NCBI RefSeq assembly: GCF_905147045.1
Contig: NC_065890.1
Span: forward strand, 3,162,001 to 3,226,000
DNA from: Nymphalis io
Taxonomy: Eukaryota; Arthropoda; Insecta; Lepidoptera; Nymphalidae
DNA: 64,000 nucleotides
Direction of reading: 5' to 3'
The translations under genes were made by a program, and so were the position numbers. The notes beneath the pieces are model-generated. The model made no database searches. It was not told where the DNA came from and saw only the letters and a list, made by a program, of their open reading frames with translations. Shown here one piece after another: positions 58,701 through 64,000 of this stretch; within the stretch, counting starts at the first letter, position 1, and each line of letters opens with the position of its first letter.

Positions 58701-60030
58701 TTAAATGATATACCAATTGATAGTGTACATAATAAATTACTGATTGCTCTGATTAAAAAATAATTTATTGAACGCAGAACTTCATCGATGTCCGGCCGGC
58801 AAAGATTTTCATTACCTCATTTGAACAAAAAAATTGCGCAAAAATTTAAAAATGAATTACATACCTATACACGAAGGTAGAGTATCATTCCACCTATTAT
58901 CATCATAGCACCATACAACTCGCGCCCTCTGCAGCGTGTCTTCAAAAACGAAGTTGACGTTGCACATGTAGTGCGCGACATCTTCGTTTCGATACACCAA
59001 GTAGCCGTTAGATGGCGCTGGTAACGTAACACAACCTATACCTGTTAACAATAATTTCTCATAGATGGCGCTGTTCCACTTTTTTTAAACAACTGCAATT
59101 GCCATTGAACTTTTTAAATTTTAACATTTTCAACCCAAATATTTATACAATTAAAAAAAGTCTTTTAGAATTCGAATTCTAAGGTTATTCTCAGTAATAA
59201 TATCTTATAATAAATGAATAAAAAATATTCTATATTATAAATATTGTTATTATTTAAAAACTTACTTTTATAATGAAACAACACGCCCCTCTTAGGAAAG
59301 GCGCCTTTAGATCTAGCTTCAACAAATATTTCCACTGTGTCTGTGGTGGAAGTCAAACGGGAAGGCAAGTCGACTTGTTCGCAAGTCGACAATAAAACAT
59401 TTCCATTCGAATCTTCGACCGACACGTAGTCAGTGCACTCGTTTTCGAACGGTCCTATACCTGAAAAAAGTGAATTAGAATAAATATTCTGACTAAACAA
59501 AGGACACCTTTCTTTTTCTCGAATGACAATTATATTTACAGCAGTAATAATACATTCCCTCACTCTCATAATCCAATGGTATCTCCGACACGACCGGAAA
59601 GAGTTCAAGTGCAGGTCGGAAGTGTACACCGTCCACTTCCAAACTCCAAGCTGCTACTAAGATTTCTTTGACGGAAAGACCCAAAAACTTATGATCGGCA
59701 TGACTGGGGTTTTATATATATCTAGCCGATAGACTAAAGAGATAGTCAATTGATAAAATATATGTAGTTCAGTGTGTAGGCCGTCGGAGCGGTAAAAAAT
59801 AAGGTTTAGCTTAGTTTCAATTTTAGAAATATAGTATAAAAACGTACTTCTCAAGCTAACATCCAGCAATGTTATTCGGATCACTTGCTCGGGATTTACA
59901 CGGAGCTTCCATCGGCACTCGTCTCCAACATAGAAGTGCGGGTAGCCAGGCGTTCGTATATACCCCTCGCTATCCGGGCCCATCTCTGATATATACACCT
60001 CACGATTGCAATAGTGAATTGATAATAGAT
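33644..60030 (-). CDS. CUB-sushi single-pass membrane protein, C-terminal six exons
   Basis: Six minus-strand exons (59848-60030, 59266-59460, 58865-59041, 45319-45414, 41200-41284, 33644-33725) join without a frame break into 271 residues ending at a TAG. Counting from the first full codon, a CUB domain spans about 7-125 with four cysteines (7, 38, 69, 87) and the CUB-typical ECTDY. A sushi domain spans 129-183 with cysteines 129, 152, 170, 183 and the usual Trp (176). An acidic Ser/Glu-rich stalk covers 185-217, a hydrophobic helix about 218-239 and a basic then acidic tail 240-271. The first four introns are phase 1, usual for shuffled extracellular modules; the last is phase 2. Architecture implies a type I surface protein with adhesion or receptor-like roles, but I cannot name an ortholog. 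No signal peptide was found, so the 5' end is missing. Confidence 0.85.
34146..34215 (-). repeat. Family A-like SINE tail, degenerate
   Basis: ctactgctgggaaaaggctc and cttttctcttggggccgg resemble the reversed A tail. The rest of the element is absent. Confidence 0.4.
34345..34425 (-). mobile_element. Jockey-like LINE 3' UTR fragment
   Basis: aggccagcaattgaccgttg and acttgcctgatttaagcatc match the 3' end of the LINE at 31421-31936. A run of T on the plus strand (its poly(A)) lies on the left. The inner part beyond about 34425 is no longer recognisable. Confidence 0.6.
35258..36495 (-). mobile_element. Jockey-like LINE, 5'-truncated copy 1
   Basis: The minus strand encodes the end of a non-LTR reverse transcriptase. 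It contains AGVPQGSVLSPTLFLLHIND, the catalytic YADD (HCYADDSTVHGG) and a C-terminal region with CVEYCSHLWDGSAKYLLEAL, ending at TGA (35381). The frame is open to the 5' break at about 36495. The 3' UTR holds ccacttaccatcaggtgg, and about 28 bp later a poly(A) tail of some 22 A (T on plus, 35260-35281). It sits in the last CUB-sushi intron in the same orientation as that gene. Only the RT part is present, so it cannot move by itself. Confidence 0.9.
36514..36600 (+). repeat. Family A SINE 3' fragment beside LINE copy 1
   Basis: atccaccagcccgtactgga, gttggaataagccctatgcc and agcagtgggacatttacaga are a forward A tail. It abuts the 5' break of LINE copy 1, with about 20 bp between. Confidence 0.7.
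37190..37365 (-). repeat. Family E repeat, reversed
   Basis: cataccaaatttcattaaac, ccggttcagcggttcagccg and tgaaagcgtaacacgagtta are reversed E, ending tttattagtatatt. Confidence 0.65.
37440..37622 (+). repeat. Family D 3' part, diverged
   Basis: tattccggtttgaagggcga, cagtataactacaggcaaaa and gcactggtactttacataag, then ggtggcttattttcc follow D. The antisense and sense frames here are not genes. Confidence 0.65.
38316..38568 (+). repeat. Family B SINE with A-box deletion
   Basis: gacgggccggttagcgtagc runs straight into ctttcacgccgaaggttgtg, so about 17 bases of the tRNA-like A-box/D-arm region are missing. The B box and tail are complete. Confidence 0.85.
38672..38791 (+). repeat. 120-bp direct repeat, left copy
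   Basis: Starts tataaaaatcgtttatctga and ends gccaagattggattatt. I compared it base by base with 39079-39198 and found no difference. Confidence 0.95.
38792..39078 (+). repeat. Family A SINE between exact 120-bp repeats
   Basis: A copy missing the first bases of the tRNA-like head starts at agaacgcgtgaatcttaagc, has the B box gggttcaaacccgggc, and ends caggctgttacggtacggt. The identical 120-bp sequences 38672-38791 and 39079-39198 abut it on both sides. Confidence 0.9.
39079..39198 (+). repeat. 120-bp direct repeat, right copy
   Basis: Same 120 bases as 38672-38791, directly after the SINE tail. The sequences outside the pair differ, so the duplication ends exactly at the SINE on the inner side. 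Confidence 0.95.
39545..39775 (+). repeat. Family D-like repeat, old copy
   Basis: cagccagtgtaaatgaaggc, ggctggtgacacattgacgg and gatcacttaacaatacttat, then caggtggcacttcggacg keep D order but with many changes. Confidence 0.5.
39776..40354. other. Intron DNA, possible old Tc1-like remnant
   Basis: Around 39890-39990 the plus strand reads roughly KKEGTSLQDISKIHE, faintly like the helix-turn-helix part of a Tc1-type transposase. Frames break and no inverted ends are visible. Confidence 0.2.
40355..40713 (+). repeat. Family D repeat, young copy with A77 tail
   Basis: tggtggtagggctttgtgca to ccttccttttctat is near-identical to the 30.46-kb copy. It is followed by an uninterrupted run of 77 A (40637-40713), by far the longest homopolymer in the window. 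Confidence 0.95.
40886..40920. repeat. Small inverted repeat, 13-bp arms
   Basis: agatttttgtaac and gttacaaaaatct flank a 9-base AT loop. It lies in the intron after the transmembrane exon. Confidence 0.85.
41200..41284 (-). CDS. Exon: transmembrane helix
   Basis: An 85-bp exon after TTTTTTTTCAG, ending at GTGAGTAAT. It encodes IVIPSLLIAALFIGNAFIVL followed by IIYKYRK, one hydrophobic helix and a basic stop-transfer motif. It enters in phase 1 and leaves in phase 2, and the split CG|G codon continues exactly into the last exon. Confidence 0.85.
41319..41332. repeat. (TG)7 microsatellite
   Basis: Seven TG units, about 35 bp upstream (in gene sense) of the transmembrane exon acceptor. Confidence 0.9.
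42652..42905 (-). repeat. Family A SINE, full head, internal gap
   Basis: Runs from acagcctgtaaatgtcccaa to ccactaggccatctcggctt. About 40 bp around ccaccacgctgctccaatgc are missing compared with other copies. Head A and B boxes are present on the minus strand. Confidence 0.85.
42906..44039. other. Intron DNA of the CUB-sushi gene
   Basis: A 60-codon open frame on the minus strand (43243-43425) has balanced composition, but no splice signals that fit the gene's phases. Otherwise AT-rich. Confidence 0.4.
44040..44326 (+). repeat. Family D repeat with internal rearrangement
   Basis: actggtgatttgtgtaagcg, agatattctaccgcaaaaca, then an inverted word (taagatgttatgtctcttgt, and agacataacatctta), ending tccaattctataaaaaat. 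The small inverted piece is absent in other copies. Confidence 0.8.
44352..44628 (+). CDS. Candidate terminal exon nested in a CUB-sushi intron
   Basis: The plus strand is open from an AG acceptor-like site (ATATATTAG, or CTCACAG at about 44375) to TAA at 44626. It encodes about 90 residues including DDNCAQMYEQRVNRTAFQHG and a Cys cluster, GTCITCFLYRGCVTL, then a Tyr/His-rich end. Third codon positions look GC-richer than the background, and AATAAA-like signals follow near 44815. The minus strand of the same piece is also open and starts like a signal peptide, so strand choice is uncertain. A family D repeat ends directly upstream. No homolog is recognised. Confidence 0.35.
44893..45176 (-). 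repeat. Family D repeat, diverged
   Basis: Reverse copy from gttttttttacagttaggcg with gtcaaatgagccacctgctg to agtttgaacaaagctgtacc. It lies about 140 bp from the stalk exon. Confidence 0.75.
45319..45414 (-). CDS. Exon: extracellular acidic stalk
   Basis: A 96-bp exon after TTTGTTATAG, ending at GTGAGT, phase 1 on both sides. It encodes EAASKVAGNDSAPESSDKDT and KLPHNEANMIV, a low-complexity hydrophilic spacer between the sushi domain and the membrane helix. It was found through phase agreement with its neighbours rather than by a known domain. Confidence 0.78.
45748..46036 (-). repeat. Family D repeat, full length
   Basis: Reverse copy from ttttatagaataggaaggcg with ccacctgatggtaagtgg to cttgcacaaagccctaccac. 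It has few changes. Confidence 0.9.
46068..46312 (-). repeat. Family B SINE next to a family D copy
   Basis: Reverse copy from tatcctgggatattactcac to cacgccaaccggccgg. It follows a reversed D element after about 30 bp of AT-rich sequence. Confidence 0.85.
46783..46912 (+). repeat. Family A SINE 5' part
   Basis: aagccgagatggccaattag, ctggaacgcgtgaattctc and gctggttcaaactcgggtta are a forward tRNA-like head. The body decays after cgcttaatattttaataatt and the tail is absent. Confidence 0.7.
46913..48126. other. Intron DNA, nothing recognised
   Basis: AT-rich sequence within the 13.5-kb intron. No exon-like segment was seen. Confidence 0.5.
48127..48411 (-). repeat. Family A SINE, nearly full length
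   Basis: Reads cagcctgtgaaagtccctct through gatcatcggttaagattcac and gttctaaccatctcag in reverse. A few bases of the A box are lost. Confidence 0.85.
48845..48990 (+). repeat. Family D-like repeat, degenerate
   Basis: actttgtattgctgtgttcc and ggtttgaaggatacgtaaat are D. The part after about 48900 is hardly recognisable. Confidence 0.4.
49692..49785 (-). repeat. Family D 5' fragment
   Basis: ttttgcggtagaatatctga, tcagtgggtggtacctaccc and agacgagcttgcacaaagcc are the reversed D start. An adjacent short inverted word (gctcactcgtac and acgagtgagc) precedes it. Confidence 0.75.
49786..51069. other. Intron DNA, nothing recognised
   Basis: AT-rich, with open frames of 60-70 codons that lack support. 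Confidence 0.5.
51070..51300 (-). repeat. Family C-like SINE with a different tRNA-like head
   Basis: On the minus strand the head reads gcttcgtcggtctattgact, with B box tgagttcaaatcctgtgtgg, then cccggtcggattgccgttca matching the C core. The head sequence differs from the usual C head. Confidence 0.6.
51301..53192. other. Intron DNA with microsatellites
   Basis: Holds (CA)10 at 51717 and a shorter CA run near 52605. No other feature was seen. Confidence 0.5.
51717..51736. repeat. (CA)10 microsatellite
   Basis: Ten uninterrupted CA units, followed by a purine-rich aaggaagatgaagaacgg. Confidence 0.95.
53193..54650 (-). mobile_element. Jockey-like LINE, 5'-truncated copy 2, one stop codon
   Basis: This copy is longer than copy 1. 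It starts at NYRPIAITSVLCKVMERILN and includes RQYGFRPKRSTGDLL, VSLDISKAFDRVWH (catalytic Asp), GVPQGSVLSP and YADD. The frame is broken by TGA at 53754-53756, where copy 1 has TGC. The C-terminal part continues in frame after the stop. Over about 1.2 kb shared with copy 1 I see about a dozen substitutions, so both are young. The poly(A) tail is at 53201-53212 (T on plus). It lies in the 13.5-kb CUB-sushi intron, gene-sense. Confidence 0.9.
54651..54850. mobile_element. Unassigned repeat fragment joined to LINE copy 2
   Basis: Just upstream of the LINE 5' break the sequence changes to a stretch with agtcgcctcttacgacaccc and gaaagagaggggcagtg. I know this kind of sequence from the ends of other lepidopteran retroelements. 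The RT frame stops being homologous right before NYRP, so the junction is either a template switch during insertion or the old target sequence. Confidence 0.4.
55195..55447 (+). repeat. Family C SINE, 5'-truncated
   Basis: Forward copy from gtcgagccaataaaaagcta through aactctttccggtcgtgtcg, tgtacacacttgtgcactat and ggccgtggccgaaatcgata. The tRNA-like head is absent. Confidence 0.8.
55632..55915 (-). repeat. Family A SINE, nearly full length
   Basis: Reads atcagcctgtgaatgtccca through gatcatcggttaagattcac to gagccatctcggtt in reverse, with small internal deletions. Located in the 13.5-kb intron. Confidence 0.85.
56255..56460 (+). repeat. Family D repeat, diverged
   Basis: ctgggttaccacccactcat, tagtttgaagggtacaggca and ctacttatcatcaagtggcc, then ctcgtcagccttcgtgc in D order, ending in an A-rich run. 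Confidence 0.6.
56461..58864. other. Intron DNA upstream of the stalk exon
   Basis: Mostly AT-rich. Between 57960 and 58330 composition is more balanced. A strong minus-strand donor (GTGAAG|GTAAGTATT near 58127) and a TGCGCATGC-like motif near 58276 could mark an alternative first exon. Confidence 0.3.
56690..56752 (-). repeat. Family C SINE head fragment
   Basis: aacctaggtactcgggatct and atagccactagactaatgag are a reversed C-type tRNA-like head, about 60 bp. Confidence 0.5.
58865..59041 (-). CDS. Exon: sushi (CCP) domain
   Basis: One 177-bp exon, phase 1 at both ends, encodes a complete complement-control module. It opens IGCVTLPAPSNGYLVYRNED, has the second and third cysteines in HYMC and VVWC, and ends RWNDTLPSC. 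Acceptor is TTAACAG and donor is GTATGT. One exon per sushi module is the common animal arrangement. Confidence 0.88.
59266..59460 (-). CDS. Exon: second half of CUB domain
   Basis: This 195-bp exon follows CTTTTTTCAG and ends at GTAAGT, phase 1 at both ends. It carries GPFENECTDYVSVEDSNGNV, the third and fourth CUB cysteines, and the closing GVLFHYK strand. The intron before it is 387 bp and holds a reversed family C SINE fragment. Confidence 0.88.
59548..59680 (-). repeat. Family C SINE fragment inside a CUB intron
   Basis: attccctcactctcataatc, cgacacgaccggaaagagtt and caccgtccacttccaaact match C in reverse. It sits in the 387-bp intron between the two CUB exons and explains the long open frame there. 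Confidence 0.65.
59848..60030 (-). CDS. Exon: first half of CUB domain
   Basis: This 183-bp exon starts after TTTGTTTCAG and ends before GTACGT, phase 1 at both ends. It encodes 60 full codons including EGYIRTPGYPHFYVGDECRW, the typical N-terminal half of a CUB domain with its first two cysteines. It begins with two bases of a split codon, so at least one more upstream exon must exist. Confidence 0.88.
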
Positions 60031-60182
60031 CTGAAACAAAATTAATTAAAACTTGTTATTTTTTTTTTTGTAAAATAACAAGTAAGATGATATTGGACGG
60101 GCTTACTCAAAAGTGTTACTTAGTTAGTAGGTTTTTAGTTAAACAATATTGTGTCTTCTTCTTTCGAATGTTAAATCAATAT

Positions 60183-60248
60183 AGGTAAGCGCTTGACCGT
60201 TGACTTGCCTGATCTTAAGCAAAGTCACGGTCTAGGATGTAGTGCTTG
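60183..60248 (-). mobile_element. Jockey-like LINE 3' UTR fragment
   Basis: gcttgaccgttgacttgcct and gatcttaagc, then gtctaggatgtag, match the 3' end of the 31.4-kb LINE. The fragment directly abuts a reversed family D piece. Confidence 0.55.
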
Positions 60249-60646
60249 TAGTTACACTCACCATTCAAACCGGATTACAACAATACTAAGTATCGCTGTT
60301 TAACGCAGTGGCGTAGCTTGCCCTTGATGGGTCCTGTATCAATATTAGATGATTCATCATCTTAACTGGAACGATGACCTTTTTTTTCACGCAAATTTAG
60401 CGCTTTGGCTGTCAACGAGTTAAGGAACCTGTTCAAATTTATTTTTCAAGTGTATAATATTTTCATTTCTTCCCGGGAAATTTAGCGAACGGTCTTTCAG
60501 TTCGAGTGAGACTTTAGATAACATACCAGGGGGCAATGTATCTTTGATAAGGCTGATACGGTGGTAGCTACGCCCCTGGTTTAACGGTTGAATATGTGTT
60601 GAGTGGTTGGTACCCAGACGGGCTTGCACAAAGCCCTATCACCAAC
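60246..60646 (-). repeat. Family D repeat split by the hAT-type element
   Basis: Reversed D pieces lie at 60246-60305 (accattcaaaccggattaca) and 60579-60646 (gacgggcttgcacaaagccc). Removing the inserted element and one GTTTAACG rejoins the two D halves in the order seen in other copies. Confidence 0.75.
60306..60578. mobile_element. hAT-type non-autonomous element (273 bp)
   Basis: The ends are imperfect inverted repeats: left CAGTGGCGTAGCTTGCCC, right end reversed CAGGGGCGTAGCTACCACC. An exact 8-bp duplication GTTTAACG flanks it (60298-60305 and 60579-60586). CAG ends with 8-bp duplications are the hAT signature. The inside has no transposase. It interrupts a reversed family D repeat exactly, which proves insertion. 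Confidence 0.88.
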
Positions 60647-60971
60647 TAGAAAAGAAGTACCAACAGTTCCATTTACAGAATATGTCAACCATAGTACATA
60701 ATATAGTGTATATTATGTACTAGATGGAAACTGGATTTATAACATGGCGTACTGTAACTACAATGAAATTTCCGATGACGTAATACAATCAAAGCCAATA
60801 CGAATAATTCCAGGAATTTAACAACACAATACGTATTAAGGCTAGTGATTGAATTATATCTGATATGAACTTTTCCAGCTCTACTTATGTACATAATAAT
60901 ATATATTTCCTGTATGTGTATATCTAAGGTCCATGATAGTCTAGTGATAAGATCACGTGAAAAGTAAATCA

Positions 60972-61118
60972 ACAGCCTGCGAACGTTCCCACAGCTGGAC
61001 TAAGGCGTCCCCTTACTTTGAGGAGAAGAATTTGTGGTTATTCCACCACGCTGCTGTATGGTAGATACACATTCATTGAAATTAGGCATACGTAGACTTC
61101 CTCACGCTGTTTTCCATC
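60972..61118 (-). repeat. Family A SINE 3' part, diverged
   Basis: cagcctgcgaacgttcccac, ggttattccaccacgctgct and cttcctcacgctgttttcca match A in reverse. The head is replaced by a family E fragment. Confidence 0.65.
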
Positions 61119-61134
61119 AAGGCTTGCTTACTTG

Positions 61135-61235
61135 CTTCCAAGATTGCAATTTCATCAAAATCGGTTCAAAAGTTTAGCTATGAAAGCGTAACAGACAGAC
61201 TCAGTTACTTTCGCAATTGTTATATTACTATAGTG
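61135..61235 (-). repeat. Family E fragment, reversed
   Basis: atttcatcaaaatcggttca, agctatgaaagcgtaacaga and cagactcagttactttcgca are reversed E. Confidence 0.65.
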
Positions 61236-61924
61236 TATATATTAATAGTATTTCTCATAATTGATCGATAATAAAAAAAACTGTTAAAAATTAATTTGTC
61301 TCAGTGAATACTTCCATGATGATATATTTACGACCCCAATTCAGTATTCAAACATTTCAAATCATGAATAAAGATCTTAAACCAGTCTCAGAGATGTCGC
61401 TCATATACAAATTGAACTATGATCGCTTAAATTTATTCGATCATAAATTCTCTTTTACATCACATACTCTTACTGATACTGACATCATGCTACTCTTTAA
61501 TGGAAGTGATTTATTGATAGGATGCGTAAAGGGAACAAAATAATCATGTTATAATTTGAACTTTGTTGTCATGAATCTGAAAGATATGGAGATTTGGACT
61601 ATTCTTGGACTTCGAGTATAAGCTGTGATGCGATTCAATGCCATCCATCTAACTGAGTTGAACCTATGCACCTATGCTATTGTTGTTGAAATTTTGTTTT
61701 ACCGCAAAACCAATATGATCGCAATCCATATCGATTATGTGCTTACTAAAATATTTAAACAGCCATTGCAATGCATGATTCCTTAGTTATAAACAAAATA
61801 GAAGACTCCCAAAATGTCCCATTTTTGTGAGTTCGAGTGATCAAGTAAATGATTTTAGTCAGTCAGTGTAATTTCAATCATATGGATCTACTTAATTTGC
61901 AGGCGTAATGATATAATGACTTTG

Positions 61925-62040
61925 ATAATATGTTGGAGAATGTGCGCAGGAAATACATGGACTAATTCCTTCTGCCCCCTTTTACTATCGAACGGCCAGG
62001 CAAACGCGACCAAGCCCAAAGACCAAGAAGGTAGCGATAT
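61925..62040 (-). mobile_element. Fragment of the 31.4-kb LINE subfamily
   Basis: tttactatcgaacggccagg, followed by caaacgcg, and the upstream gaatgtgcgcaggaa match in reversed orientation the sequence around 31660-31735 of the other LINE fragment. This explains the long open frame on the minus strand here. Confidence 0.55.
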
Positions 62041-62510
62041 AACAATATAAGCTACACAGCATTTAGTAAAGCTAAATAACGCGTAGGTTAATAATAATCT
62101 CGTTAATAAATAAAAGAAAAGTACTTTACAGTCACGGTACCGCCCTACCAACAGCGGAAAATATGAAAACCCACAAGAATAATTCATTGATTAAAAGATA
62201 ACGTTGGTCACGCAAAACTGTACAATCGTAATGGACCTTTTGAACGATAGCACTGACATGTTACATTATTACGTTTTTCTTTCTTTGTTAAATGTTTTGA
62301 ATGTCCAAAATTTTAAAAATTATATGGTGTTTGGTACATTATGTATATTCTGTTCCCTCGATCACACGTTATGTGTAAACTCATAATTGCTTGAGTAATT
62401 AAAATGTAAGCGAAAGAAACAAACTTACTTTTTCATTTTTAATATAGGTAAGAATTAGAATGTCTATTTTAGAACACATAATGTTCGTATACATCAGATA
62501 GATAGATATA

Positions 62511-62618
62511 TTCTACCAACCCGCATTGGAGCAGCGTGGTGGAATAAGCTCCAAACCTTCTCCTCAAAAGGGAGAGGAGGCCTTAACCCAGCAGTGGGAC
62601 TTTAACAGGCTGTTACTG
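62511..62618 (+). repeat. Family A SINE 3' part with 13-bp duplication
   Basis: ttctaccaacccgcattgga to cccagcagtgggactttaac and aggctgttac is a 5'-truncated forward copy. tacatcagataga occurs at 62490-62502 and again at 62619-62631, a clean target-site duplication. Confidence 0.85.
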
Positions 62619-63044
62619 TACATCAGATAGAATCATTATTATAATAATTACATAAGTGATGGCTAACTGATAAAAGCGTCTATGACGCAATATTCCCTTA
62701 AATAACCTTTGTATGCCTATCGGCTAATGTTTACGTTGCTACGGACGAGCGACCTTGAAACGCGCCTCGTACTTGAACTCGCAGTACCTGTAGAAATATT
62801 TTCATTTGCAGAAAATATTTCTCTTGAATAACCTATTAAAAGCCACTGTAAAATTAATATTTCTATACATAATCGATTTTATATTAAATTACCAAATTAC
62901 CGTTTTAAAATTATTGCCATAACTGGTAACTGTGTTGCTAGTATTAAAATATTCTTTATTTAAGAAAAACTGTTGCACTGACTTTAGCCATATTTATGTT
63001 TTTAAGGTCATGCCCGTTTATATATTTACGGTATTTGTCTGTCT

Positions 63045-63130
63045 ACCTCCTGTGTCCTGTGGGATCCCGCCACCTTATTTAGGTCATCGGTCAACCTAGC
63101 GCCCTCAAGGGCGCGCTACGCTGCGTTTGC
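63045..63130 (-). mobile_element. LINE C-terminal fragment
   Basis: The minus strand reads LTDDLNKVAGSHRTQEVDRQ after a stop codon. DDLxKVAGSxW-type ends are common in RTE/Jockey-type insect LINEs. Only about 85 bp remain. Confidence 0.5.
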
Positions 63131-63504
63131 TTATCACATAATTATCACACTTATTGTTTTGAAGTCGCATGAAACGTATTAGGATTGAGGCATTGCTGAA
63201 CATTATAAAAGCTATGGTCAGTTAAAATAACTGTTTGTTTTATAAAAAGTAATTATATCGTAAAAAATACTGATGTCTGGTTTTCTGGAGTAATATCTAT
63301 GCTCAGTCTGGCTTTTGTACTTTCAAGCCTAGGTAATACACAAACACACTCTTATAACAGCATACATTCGCTACGGATAATAATCCCTCAATAAATAATA
63401 TGATCAATGTCCGAAACTGATGGTTATCGAAAAGATTTTGCAAGATCCCATTTTAGATAAAAAACACCATTACGGCTAGGGTAATTTGCCACACTGCAAT
63501 TTCC

Positions 63505-63745
63505 ATTTAAACAGCCTCGTTGCCTAGTGGCTATATAATCAGATTGTCGATCCCTAGGTCCAAGTTTCAAATCCGGGGTCGTGTCAAGTTATTGTGGTGC
63601 GTCGTGTCAAGGTATTCATGTCATGGAATTCTCAATAGCAGCAAGAAGTTTGAATGCTAAGAGTGCTCACATTCCCGAGGACGTAAAATTCCTACGCCTG
63701 ATTCGTCTCCAAATTTGTTAAAATTCCGACCAAGCGGACGACGAG
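63505..63745 (+). repeat. Family C-like SINE, diverged
   Basis: Head acagcctcgttgcctagtgg, B-box-like gtttcaaatccggggtcgtg, then ctcaatagcagcaagaagtt, gcctgattcgtctccaaatt. The C core is only weakly preserved. Confidence 0.5.
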
Positions 63746-64000
63746 ACAGATTTATTTTATTTCATCAAATAGGAAGCCGACGTTATATATTTAGAAAAAC
63801 ATTGTCTTATTGCATGTGTAAAAGTATTGTAACAAAATATATATCAATTATAGGCTAAATTAAAATACAGAAAATAAAAAAATCTCTAATTGACGAAAAA
63901 AAAAAAAACATCTTTAACTTAAATAAAATAATAAATTACTGAATTTTTAAATAAATATAAACTAATAAATAGTATTACAATGTATATTTGAATCTAGACG

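Larger units (their letters stand above)
61236..63044. other. AT-rich DNA upstream of the first recognised CUB exon
   Basis: Apart from the LINE and SINE pieces listed, one minus-strand segment (about 62745-62787) reads YCEFKYEARFK after TTTCTACAG and could be an exon. No signal-peptide exon was found. Confidence 0.3.

Noticed and set aside
59493..59684. Minus-strand open frame VKEILVAAWSLEVDGVHF as an extra CUB-gene exon
   Set aside because: The segment matches the reversed family C SINE, and the flanking CUB exons already join in phase across it.
1..64000. CRISPR arrays, operons, bacterial promoters or integrated prophage
   Set aside because: No regularly spaced short repeats or dense coding exist. 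Spliced exons, SINEs and LINEs show a eukaryotic nuclear genome.

Overview
This is an AT-rich animal genomic window, most likely from a moth or butterfly. The evidence is short phase-compatible exons in long AT-rich introns and a dense load of dispersed repeats. These include four SINE-like families, Jockey- and R1-like LINE pieces, a small hAT-type element and a short AT-rich repeat that opens near 'attataaatgcgaaagtgag'. I know these repeats as typical of Lepidoptera; the species assignment is inference from style, not from a search. No CRISPR, operon or other prokaryotic structure is present. | Main gene. On the minus strand, six exons between 60030 and 33644 join in perfect phase. They encode the last 271 residues of a cell-surface protein: CUB domain (two exons), sushi/CCP domain, acidic stalk, one transmembrane helix and a short cytoplasmic tail. 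All splice sites are GT-AG, and every intron up to the membrane exon is phase 1. The signal peptide and any more N-terminal domains were not found and probably lie beyond 64000 or in small unrecognised exons. The gene's introns (about 7.5, 4.0 and 13.5 kb, plus two short ones) hold much of the repeat load, including two nearly identical Jockey-like LINE copies. | Left half. From 1 to about 28 kb there is no convincing complete gene. At 28.4-28.6 kb and 24.9-25.1 kb on the minus strand two GC-richer segments look like the first two coding exons of another gene. They share a compatible splice phase, and a TATA box lies 115 bp upstream of the ATG. The product is not recognised. A canonical tRNA-His(GTG) gene lies at 29.16-29.23 kb. 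| Repeats. I name the families locally. A is a tRNA-headed SINE with a 'cagcagtgggacattcacag' tail. B is a tRNA-headed SINE ending 'aatgtcccaggatatta'. C is a tRNA-headed SINE with a 'ttccggtcgtgtcggattgc' core. D is a roughly 290-bp poly(A)-tailed element of unclear head. E is the short AT-rich repeat. | The most unusual structures are an exact 120-bp direct repeat flanking a family A SINE, two abutting palindromes at 9.2 kb, a 273-bp hAT-like element with an 8-bp duplication nested in a D copy, an 18-bp 3'-end motif shared by D and the Jockey-like LINE, and a chimeric A/C SINE. I see no evidence of a wholly new biological system.
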